From NCBI GenBank assembly GCA_021604565.1, contig BQJF01000039.1, positions 1 to 39,424 on the forward strand: a stretch of 39,424 bases of DNA. Direction: 5' to 3'. A model generated the notes under the pieces. It saw only the letters and a program-made list of their open reading frames with translations, ran no database searches and was not told the origin of the DNA. The DNA comes from Minwuia thermotolerans. GTDB taxonomy: Bacteria; Pseudomonadota; Alphaproteobacteria; Minwuiales; Minwuiaceae. Within the stretch, counting starts at the first letter, position 1. Every line of letters starts with the position of its first letter. Positions 33,532 to 39,424 of the stretch are shown here, piece by piece. The position numbers were made by a program, and so were the translations under genes.

Positions 33532-35073
33532 ATGGATGTCCGGACGCTCATGGCCCGCGCGGCCACCTTCTATGCGGATCGGGAAGCGGTGGTCTGGCGC
33601 GACCGCAGGCTGACCTTCGCCGAGGCCTGGGACCGCTCCGTTCGCCTGGCCAATGGTCTGATCGCCCTGGGCGTCAGGCCCGGCGACCGCGTCGGCGTGC
33701 TGGAAGACAATTCCATCGAGGCAGCGGACTTCTTCGCCGGGGCCGCGATAGCAGGCATCGTGCGGGTCCCGCTCTACGCCCGCGACAAGCGGGAAATGCA
33801 CCTGCACATGCTGGGGCACACCAACTGCAAGGCCGTGCTGGTCGCGGGTCACTATGCCAGCGACATGGACGGCTTCATCGACGAGTTGCCCGATCTGGAA
33901 CATGTGGTCGTGCGCGATGAGGGCTACGAGGACTGGCTGGCGGCGCAGTCCAGCGAGATGCCGGATGTCGAGATCGACCCGGACGACAATTTCATCATCC
34001 GCCATACCGGCGGCACGACGGGCAAGCCGAAGGGCGTTGCCTATACCCACCGGGCCTGGCTGGCAGCGGGGCGCGACTGGTTCTACCAGTTTCCGCCGGT
34101 GGAGCCGGGGGACAAGTGCCTGCATGTCGGCCCGATCAGCCATGGTTCCGGTTACCAGTACCTGCCGGTTTTCCTTGCGGGTGGCTGCAACGTGTTGCTG
34201 GACCATTTTCATCCGGGGGAGACACTGGATCTCATCGCGGAAGAAGGCATCGCCTACGGCTTCTTCGTGCCGACCATGCTGAACACCATGCTGCAGGATC
34301 CGACGGCGCGGGACCGCGACTATTCCAGGCTGAAATGCATTCTGGTTGCAGCGGCGCCGATTTCGGATGCCACGGCCTATCTGGCGCGCGATGTCTTCGG
34401 CGAGCATGCACTGTATCAGGGCTATGGTCAGACGGAGGTGCTGCCGGTGTCAATGATGGGGCCGCGGCAATGGTTCGCGGAAATGGAGGGGTCCAACCCG
34501 ATCCGGTCATGCGGCATGCCACTGCCCTTCGCCGAGATCGAGATCTGGGACGAGGAGAACAATCCGGTCCCGCTGGGCGACCCCGGCGAGATCGTGGCCC
34601 GGACGGACGGTCAGATGGTCGGCTTCTGGAACAACCCTGAGGCGACGGCGGAACGCATCGTGCGGGGCTGGGTGAAGACAGGCGATGTCGGGCGGCTGGA
34701 CCGGAACGGCTACCTCTACATCCTCGACCGCTCCGACGACATGATCATCTCCGGCGGCTACAACATCTGGCCGCTGGAACTGGAGAATGTCATCGCCGAC
34801 CTGCCGGGCGTGGTGGAGGTTGCCGTGTTCGGCGTGCCGCACGAACGCTGGGGCGAGACGCCGCTGGCGATCTGCGTTCTGGACGGCACGGCCGAGGTGA
34901 CGGAGGAGGACGTGATCCGCACCTGTGTCGAACGTCTCGGGTCCTACAAGAAGCCTTCGAAGGCCGTGTTCCAGAAGGATCCGCTGCCCAAGTCACCGGT
35001 CGGCAAGATCCGCCGCAAGGACCTGCGCGAACCCTACTGGGAAGGCATCGACCGCCGCGTCGCGGGTAGCTGA
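33532..35073 (+). CDS. AMP-dependent acyl-CoA synthetase
   Basis: A 513-residue ANL-superfamily ligase. The ATG at 33532 follows GGGGAGGGA. The nucleotide P-loop is TGGTTGKPKG (159-168), the adenylate motif is YQGYGQTEVLP, the hinge is DRSDDMIISGGYNIWPLELENV (about 400-420), and the C-terminal lysine lies in PKSPVGKIRRKDL. It activates a carboxylic acid, probably fatty or aromatic, to its CoA ester in two steps. Unlike the PaaK-like gene at 604, its P-loop is canonical. It is divergent from the 2-hydroxyacid dehydrogenase over a 171-base region with no clear promoter. Confidence 0.92.
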   Translation: MDVRTLMARAATFYADREAVVWRDRRLTFAEAWDRSVRLANGLIALGVRPGDRVGVLEDNSIEAADFFAGAAIAGIVRVPLYARDKREMHLHMLGHTNCKAVLVAGHYASDMDGFIDELPDLEHVVVRDEGYEDWLAAQSSEMPDVEIDPDDNFIIRHTGGTTGKPKGVAYTHRAWLAAGRDWFYQFPPVEPGDKCLHVGPISHGSGYQYLPVFLAGGCNVLLDHFHPGETLDLIAEEGIAYGFFVPTMLNTMLQDPTARDRDYSRLKCILVAAAPISDATAYLARDVFGEHALYQGYGQTEVLPVSMMGPRQWFAEMEGSNPIRSCGMPLPFAEIEIWDEENNPVPLGDPGEIVARTDGQMVGFWNNPEATAERIVRGWVKTGDVGRLDRNGYLYILDRSDDMIISGGYNIWPLELENVIADLPGVVEVAVFGVPHERWGETPLAICVLDGTAEVTEEDVIRTCVERLGSYKKPSKAVFQKDPLPKSPVGKIRRKDLREPYWEGIDRRVAGS

Positions 35074-35095
35074 CGGCCTCCTCGCGCGCGCGGGA

Positions 35096-35557
35096 TCAGT
35101 CCGGCTGATTGCCGAAGATCCGGTGCCTGACCTGATCGCCTTCGCTGATCCCGATCAGACGCGCCACGCCGCCATTGATCTCCAGCACCGCTGACGCGGG
35201 CTTGCCCGACGGGATCGGGGTTTCGTCGTAAGGGACGGCCCGATGGTGGATGTGGACGATGATGCCCCGCCGGTCGATGAAGATGATGTCCAGCGACAGC
35301 GGCGTGTTCTTCATCCAGAAGCTCTGCTGCCGCTCACGCTCGAAATCGAAAAGCATGCCGTGATCGAGCGGCATGGATTCCCGGAACATCAGGCCGCGAC
35401 GGCGGCTGGCCGCATCATCGGCAAGCTCCACGGCGAAGCGCCGTTCGCCGCCGGAGGTCTCGATGGTCAGGCTGCTCAGGTCCTGTGCCGCAGCGGGGGC
35501 AACGGTCGCCATGGTCAGGAGCAGCAGCAGGAGGAGGGGGCGGAGAAGGATTCGCAT
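35096..35557 (-). CDS. DUF192-family exported protein
   Basis: A 153-residue protein with an N-terminal signal peptide: MRILLRPLLLLLLLTMATV and a likely cleavage after A24 (PAAA-QD). The DUF192 core follows: AVELADDAASRRRGLMFRESMPLDHGMLFDFE, then SFWMKNTPLSLDIIFID and the final GVARLIGISEGDQV. It is probably periplasmic; the family's function is unsettled. It starts two bases after the HDAC-like stop, so the two are co-transcribed. Confidence 0.92.
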   Translation of the reverse strand: MRILLRPLLLLLLLTMATVAPAAAQDLSSLTIETSGGERRFAVELADDAASRRRGLMFRESMPLDHGMLFDFERERQQSFWMKNTPLSLDIIFIDRRGIIVHIHHRAVPYDETPIPSGKPASAVLEINGGVARLIGISEGDQVRHRIFGNQPD

Positions 35558-35559
35558 GG

Positions 35560-36675
35560 TCAGGAGGTTTCCATTCCCGGCAGGGCCGTGGCAAGTGCGG
35601 ACAGACCGTCCGGTCCGTCATTCGGCAGGTCGGCCAGGGTGGTGAACCAGTGGTCCGGCGGATTGCGCCCCGCCTGGCGATGCCAGGTCAGGTCGCGCAG
35701 GATCTGCTCCGCTCCGGCTGGCAGGCGCGACGGTCGGGCAAATCCGGCCAGGGCTCCCCAGATGCCGGTCCAGCAGCGCGCGACCGACCAGGGATTGTAG
35801 CCCCCGCCACCCAGCACGATCAGCCTCGGTGCAACCCGGTCCACCGAACGCACAGCCCGCCAGATGGCACGGTTCGAAAGCTCCAGGCGGCTCAGCGGGT
35901 CATCGGCCAGCGCATCGGCACCGCATTGCATGATCACCACGTCCGGTGCGAAGGCCTTCAGGCGTGGCAGCAGTTCATTGTCGAAGACGTTGCGAAACAG
36001 GGCGTCACCTGATCCGCGGGGCAGGGGCCAGTTGCCGACTGTCGGGGTCTGGCGATGTGGCGTGTCCGCCCGGTGCGGCCAGCGCCCGTGTTCATGGATG
36101 GAGAGCGTCAGGACGGACGGGTCGTCGTGGGTCGCGTCCTCCACCCCGTCGCAATGGTGTGCATCGACGTCCACATAGGCTATGCGGCCGACGCCATGGT
36201 CCTGCAGCCGCAGGATCGCCAGCACGGGATCGTTGAAGTAGCAGAAACCGGAGGCGCGGTCGGGTCGCCCGTGATGGGTGCCGCCCGCAGGCGTGTGGAC
36301 CCGTCGCGCCCTGTCGCTGGCGATCAGGTCCGCGGCGAGCAGGCTGGCCCCGACGGCGGTCGCCGGTCGGCGGAATATCTCGCCATAGACCGGGTTCTCC
36401 AGCTTGCCGATGTTGTGCTTCGTGATCAGTTCCGGCGTTGCCTTCTGCGTCTGCTCGGCCTGCATCACCGCCGCGACATAGGCGGGATCATGGAACCGGC
36501 AGAGCTGGTCCACCGTCGCCAACGGGCTCTCGATATAGCAACTGTCGTCCAGCCAGCCGAGCGCGCGACAGAGGTCCATCACGGTGGAGACACGGGGAAT
36601 GGCAAGCGGATGCCGTCGCCCGTAGCGGGAGGTCCGGTAGATCTCGCTGCCGATGAAGACCGTGTCTGCCCGCAC
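35560..36675 (-). CDS. Histone-deacetylase-family (AcuC-like) amidohydrolase
   Basis: A 371-residue zinc amidohydrolase if started at GTG 36675, which has GGAG nine bases upstream. The open frame extends to a TTG at 36741, but that reaches into the riboswitch region. The active site has HH (134-135) in GGTHHGRPDRASGFCYFND, zinc ligands D171 and H173 in DVDAHHCDG, and the late GGGGYNP tyrosine loop. The usual HHGDG is HHCDG here. Bacterial members deacetylate acetyl-lysine, polyamines or small amides; AcuC acts on acetyl-CoA synthetase. It is followed by DUF192 two bases downstream. Confidence 0.88.
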   Translation of the reverse strand: MRADTVFIGSEIYRTSRYGRRHPLAIPRVSTVMDLCRALGWLDDSCYIESPLATVDQLCRFHDPAYVAAVMQAEQTQKATPELITKHNIGKLENPVYGEIFRRPATAVGASLLAADLIASDRARRVHTPAGGTHHGRPDRASGFCYFNDPVLAILRLQDHGVGRIAYVDVDAHHCDGVEDATHDDPSVLTLSIHEHGRWPHRADTPHRQTPTVGNWPLPRGSGDALFRNVFDNELLPRLKAFAPDVVIMQCGADALADDPLSRLELSNRAIWRAVRSVDRVAPRLIVLGGGGYNPWSVARCWTGIWGALAGFARPSRLPAGAEQILRDLTWHRQAGRNPPDHWFTTLADLPNDGPDGLSALATALPGMETS

Positions 36676-36690
36676 GCCGTATCGCTCCAC

Positions 36691-36718
36691 TCGACAGGAT
36701 GACTTCAGCCTATATAGT
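36691..36718 (+). promoter_or_regulatory. Candidate promoter of the TPP-riboswitch operon
   Basis: TCGACA (36691-36696) matches TTGACA at five of six positions and is followed after 16 bases by TATAGT (36713-36718). Transcription would start just before the riboswitch. The -35 element lies about 16 bases ahead of the GTG start of the divergent HDAC-like gene. Confidence 0.6.
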
Positions 36719-36722
36719 GCGT

Positions 36723-36813
36723 CGAACCGGGGGAGCCGCAAGTGTGGCTGAGAGGTGCATGACGCACGACCCCTTGAACCTGATCCGGTTGGTACCGGCG
36801 TAGGGAGGGATCG
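36723..36813 (+). ncRNA. TPP riboswitch (THI box)
   Basis: The conserved thi-box blocks are present in order: GGGGGAGCC (36729-36736), GGCTGAGAGG (36746-36755), CCCTTGAACCTGATCCGG (36771-36788), TACCGGCGTAGGGAGGGA (36793-36810). An outer P1 helix can form between CGAACC (36723-36728) and GGATCG (36808-36813), with one mismatch. The Shine-Dalgarno of the downstream ATPase gene, GGGAGGGA (36803-36810), overlaps the 3' strand of P1. Binding of thiamine pyrophosphate would therefore hide it, giving translational repression. Confidence 0.93.
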
Positions 36814-36819
36814 TGGCCC

Positions 36820-37581
36820 ATGGGCGTTCTGCCGGGCACATCACCAGAAGCATCTGCCGATGAAGGCTTTGGCCTCGCGCTGCGCGGTCTTTCCGTCGCC
36901 TATGGCGCGCACACTATCCTGCGCGACCTGTCACTGGATGTGCCTGCGGGCAGCACGACCTGTCTGCTGGGACCGAGCGGGATCGGCAAGTCGACCCTGC
37001 TGCGGCGGGTGGCCGGGCTGATCGACGGACCGGGAACGGTGCAGGCGACCGATGGCAAGCCGCTGGCGGGCCGCGTGGCGCTGATGGGGCAGGGGGACGG
37101 GCTGCTGCCCTGGCTCAATGCGCTGGACAATGTCCTGCTGGGCTCCCGGTTGCGCGGAGAGCGCGCGGATCGGGACAGGGGCCTTGCCATGCTGGCGCGG
37201 GTCGGTCTGGCCGATGCAGCCGCATCACGACCGGCAACCCTCTCCGGCGGCATGCGCCAGCGGGTGGCACTTGCCCGCACCCTGATGGAGGACTGTCCGC
37301 TGGTGCTGATGGACGAGCCCTTCTCCGCGGTAGATGCGCTCACCCGGCTCCGCTTGCAGGATCTGGCCGCCGAGATGCTGGCCGGGCGCACGGTACTGAT
37401 GGTGACCCATGACCCGTGGGAGGCGATCCGCATCAGTCACGCGATCACGGTCATGACCGGTGATCCGGCGACCATCAGCCTTACCCTGGAGCCGGACGGA
37501 CAGACGCCGCGCGCCATCGACACCGATACCGCCCGCGATCACTGGCGAGAGCTGATGGATGCGCTGGGGGAGATGGCATGA
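36820..37581 (+). CDS. thiZ: ABC transporter ATPase, thiamine-precursor uptake (ThiZ)
   Basis: A 253-residue ABC ATPase of the nitrate/taurine-like importer class. Walker A is GPSGIGKS (51-58), the Q-loop Q91, the signature LSGGM (141-145), Walker B LVLMDEP (161-167), and the H-loop MVTHDP near 199. It sits directly behind a TPP riboswitch with an SD nine bases before ATG 36820, and its stop overlaps the permease start (ATGA). Context and partner genes point to the ThiXYZ importer for pyrimidine precursors of thiamine such as formyl-aminopyrimidine. It energises uptake from the cytosolic side. Confidence 0.9.
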   Translation: MGVLPGTSPEASADEGFGLALRGLSVAYGAHTILRDLSLDVPAGSTTCLLGPSGIGKSTLLRRVAGLIDGPGTVQATDGKPLAGRVALMGQGDGLLPWLNALDNVLLGSRLRGERADRDRGLAMLARVGLADAAASRPATLSGGMRQRVALARTLMEDCPLVLMDEPFSAVDALTRLRLQDLAAEMLAGRTVLMVTHDPWEAIRISHAITVMTGDPATISLTLEPDGQTPRAIDTDTARDHWRELMDALGEMA

Positions 37582-38348
37582 GCCGCCTGCTGACCGCTGT
37601 CGTCACCACATTCGTGTTGCTGGGCCTCTGGCAGGGCTATGTCTGGCTCAGCGGCATCGAGCCGTTCCTGCTGCCGGGACCGATTGCGGTGATCGAGACC
37701 CTGATCGCCCGCCATGAACTGATCCTGCGCCATCTGGGCACCACGGCGCAGGAGATCGTGCTGGGGCTGCTGATCGGCAGCGCGCTGGGTGTTGCTGCCG
37801 CGATCCTGATCCATGCCATCCCGGCGGCGCGGCGTATCGGTCTGCCGTTGCTGGTCATCAGCCAGGCCGTGCCGGTCTTTGCGCTGGCGCCGCTGCTGGT
37901 GCTCTGGCTGGGCTACGGTCTCTGGTCGAAGGTCGCCATGGCGGTGCTGATCATCTTCTTCCCCGTGACCACGGCCTTCCTGGACGGCCTGCGGCGGACG
38001 GAGCCGGGGATGCTCGACCTGGCCAGCATCATGTCGGCAACCCTGTCCCCCTTCAGGCGCACGGTCGCGCTGATGCTGCACGTCCGGATTCCCGCCGCCC
38101 TGCCTGCGCTGGCATCGGGGCTGCGGGTGGCGACCGGTGTTGCGCCCATCGGCGCTGTCGTGGGGGAGTGGGTCGGGTCCAGTGCCGGACTTGGCTACCT
38201 GATGCTGCACGCCAACGGGCGGATGCAGATCGACCTGCTGTTCGCCGCGCTCTTCGTCCTGGCGCTGTTCTCCGTACTGCTCTGGCTCAGCGTCGATGCC
38301 CTGTTGCGGCGGGCACTGCCCTGGCAACCGGACAGCTTTGCCAGATGA
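37578..38348 (+). CDS. thiX: ABC transporter permease, thiamine-precursor uptake (ThiX)
   Basis: A 256-residue inner-membrane permease with about six hydrophobic helices, starting in the ATGA overlap with the ATPase gene. The N-terminal segment FVLLGLWQGYVWLSG and the cytoplasmic coupling region (ATLSPFRRTVALMLHVRIPAALPALASGLR split across 179-208) match the SsuC/TauC/ThiX type. It forms the membrane pore with ThiZ and receives substrate from ThiY. The gene ends four bases into a possible alternative start of thiY. Confidence 0.9.
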   Translation: MSRLLTAVVTTFVLLGLWQGYVWLSGIEPFLLPGPIAVIETLIARHELILRHLGTTAQEIVLGLLIGSALGVAAAILIHAIPAARRIGLPLLVISQAVPVFALAPLLVLWLGYGLWSKVAMAVLIIFFPVTTAFLDGLRRTEPGMLDLASIMSATLSPFRRTVALMLHVRIPAALPALASGLRVATGVAPIGAVVGEWVGSSAGLGYLMLHANGRMQIDLLFAALFVLALFSVLLWLSVDALLRRALPWQPDSFAR

Positions 38349-38389
38349 TCGAATTTCCTTTCCTTTCAGAACGCTGGAGTGAATGTCTC

Positions 38390-39349
38390 ATGAAAAGGAT
38401 TCTGCCCCTGATGCTGTCGGCCCTGTTGCTGACAGCGACTGCCCTGCCTGCAAGGGCTGCGGACAAGCTGACCGTCCTGCTGGACTGGTTCGTCAATCCC
38501 GACCACGGTCCTCTGTATGTCGCGCAACAGATCGGCGCGTTCGAACGACGCGAACTGGAGGTGACCTTCATCGCCCCCGCCGACCCGAACGATCCGCCGA
38601 AACTGGTGGCGGCCAAACAGGCGGAACTGGCCATCTCCTACCAGCCGCAGTTGCATATCCAGGTGGCGCAGGGCCTGCCGCTCAGGCGCATCGGTACCCT
38701 GGTGGCGACACCGCTGAACAGCCTCGTCGTCCTGGCTGACGGGCCGATCAGGACGCTGGCGGACCTGAAGGGCAAGCGGGTCGGTTTCTCCGTCGGCGGC
38801 TTCGAGGATGCGATCCTTGGCGCGATGCTCGCGCCGCACGAGCTTTCGCTGTCGGATGTCGAATTGATCAATGTCAATTTCTCGCTCTCGCCGGCGCTCT
38901 ATGCTGGGCAGGTCGATGCGGTGATCGGCGCGTTTCGCAATTTCGAGCTGAACCAGATGGACATTGTCGGCAAGCCGGGTCGTGCGTTCTTCGTGGAGGC
39001 GGAAGGTGTGCCCGCCTACGACGAACTGATCATCGTCTCGCACAAGGACACGGTGGATGACCCGCGCCATGTGCGCTTTCTCGCCGCGATCGAGGAAGCG
39101 GTGCAGTACATGGTCAATGATCCGAAAGGTGCCTGGGAGCTGTTCCTTGTCGCCAATCCGGATCTGGACGATGAGCTGAACCGCAGGGCATGGCGCGACA
39201 CGCTGCCCCGTTTTGCCTTGCGTCCGGCTGCGCTGGATCAGGGTCGCTATGCCCGGTTCGCCGAATTTCTGGTGGCGCAGGGGCTGATCGAGAAAGCGGC
39301 TCCTGTCAGCGAATATGCGGTCGAAGCAGGTCGACAAGACGGGCGCTGA
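38390..39349 (+). CDS. thiY: Periplasmic thiamine-precursor binding protein (ThiY)
   Basis: A 319-residue NMT1/THI5-like binding protein. Start ATG 38390 (MKRILPLML) is chosen because a signal peptide follows, with cleavage near PARA-AD (residues 20-23); an in-frame ATG at 38345 that overlaps the permease stop would add 15 residues before it. The mature start KLTVLLDWFVNPDHGPLYVA is the classic ThiY/NMT1 beginning. SVGGFEDAILGAML is the typical second-lobe region. The riboswitch ahead of the operon and the NMT1 type point to a pyrimidine thiamine precursor as ligand. No thiamine synthesis gene is in the window. Confidence 0.9.
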   Translation: MKRILPLMLSALLLTATALPARAADKLTVLLDWFVNPDHGPLYVAQQIGAFERRELEVTFIAPADPNDPPKLVAAKQAELAISYQPQLHIQVAQGLPLRRIGTLVATPLNSLVVLADGPIRTLADLKGKRVGFSVGGFEDAILGAMLAPHELSLSDVELINVNFSLSPALYAGQVDAVIGAFRNFELNQMDIVGKPGRAFFVEAEGVPAYDELIIVSHKDTVDDPRHVRFLAAIEEAVQYMVNDPKGAWELFLVANPDLDDELNRRAWRDTLPRFALRPAALDQGRYARFAEFLVAQGLIEKAAPVSEYAVEAGRQDGR

Positions 39350-39364
39350 GGCAATATGAAGGAA

Positions 39365-39401
39365 GTAACAGACCGGCGGTCAGTTAACGTCGGTCTGTTA
39401 C
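39365..39401. promoter_or_regulatory. TetR-family-like operator dyad
   Basis: GTAACAGACCG (39365-39375) and CGGTCTGTTAC (39391-39401) are perfect 11-base inverted arms. A second right half-site, CGGTCAGTT (39377-39385), differs from a perfect match to AACAGACCG by one base, so three half-sites are stacked. AGACC/GGTCT half-sites resemble those of E. coli NemR-type TetR regulators. A ribosome-site-like GGGGAGGA (39411-39418) follows near the window end, so a plus-strand gene probably begins beyond it. It could instead serve as a terminator for thiY, but no T-run follows. Confidence 0.6.
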
Positions 39402-39424
39402 GGCCAGCTTGGGGAGGATTCGGG

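Noticed and set aside
36676..36741. TTG start of the HDAC-like gene at 36741
   Set aside because: It would place the start inside the divergent promoter and riboswitch 5' end; GTG 36675 has a GGAG at suitable spacing and begins where the family's conserved part starts.
1..39424. Search for CRISPR arrays, tRNA/rRNA genes, insertion sequences and prophage structural genes
   Set aside because: No regularly spaced repeats, cloverleaf genes, transposase or phage structural proteins were recognised by eye; a dedicated scan was not possible.

Overview
The window looks like a chromosomal segment of a GC-rich alphaproteobacterium. The gene content (fused indolepyruvate ferredoxin oxidoreductase, LipB, UbiX, many glutathione-dependent enzymes, CaiB-type CoA transferase, THI-box ThiXYZ transporter) suggests a free-living, aerobic chemoheterotroph, possibly Rhodospirillales-like; the exact lineage is inference. 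Coding density is high. No gene-free stretch exceeds about 230 bases, and I saw no rRNA, tRNA, CRISPR array or transposase.

Layout. 1-3366 (+): a TerB-fold protein, a PaaK-like adenylate-forming enzyme and the TldD protease. 3592-13855 (-): fused indolepyruvate oxidoreductase, glutathione reductase, succinate-semialdehyde dehydrogenase, an MFS carrier, a PaaI-type thioesterase overlapping an HxlR regulator, and a pair of glutathione-type isomerases. 13920-17737 (+): hydantoinase/oxoprolinase subunits A and B. 17835-20481 (-): lipB, a class III CoA transferase and a crotonase-fold protein. 20674-20940 (+): a lone FliN. 20949-22935: a glutathionyl-hydroquinone reductase diverging from a LysR regulator. 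22978-26202: an island-like patch with a DUF4304-like protein facing a peptidoglycan-binding protein and a 543-residue toxin-like protein. 26292-30170 (-): a housekeeping/detoxification run (VOC, AlkA-type glycosylase, EVE, 3-hydroxyisobutyrate dehydrogenase, PPOX flavoprotein, glutathione transferase). 30277-31370 (+): a MaoC hydratase and a lipoprotein. 31371-33360 (-): ubiX and an FAD-linked 2-hydroxyacid dehydrogenase. 33532-35073 (+): an acyl-CoA synthetase. 35096-36675 (-): DUF192 and histone-deacetylase-like genes. 36691-39349 (+): a promoter, a TPP riboswitch and a thiamine-precursor ABC transporter. A dyad that resembles a TetR-family operator closes the window.

The most interesting part is 24012-26202. 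A peptidoglycan-binding-domain protein overlaps, out of frame by 14 bases, a protein built like a polymorphic toxin: charged helical N-terminus, hydrophobic pre-toxin segment, and a C-terminal domain with an E...D...ExK pattern of the PD-(D/E)XK nuclease type. Base composition drops from about 76% GC in the N-terminal half to about 51% in the C-terminal half, as expected when a toxin tip has been exchanged. The neighbouring convergent gene is also relatively AT-rich and could be an immunity gene.

Other structure worth attention: two near-identical long perfect hairpins (453-537 and 20551-20621) 20 kb apart, a 13-bp-arm operator-like dyad ahead of the indolepyruvate oxidoreductase, a crotonase-fold protein lacking both catalytic glutamates, and a PaaK-like enzyme lacking the usual nucleotide-binding loop.
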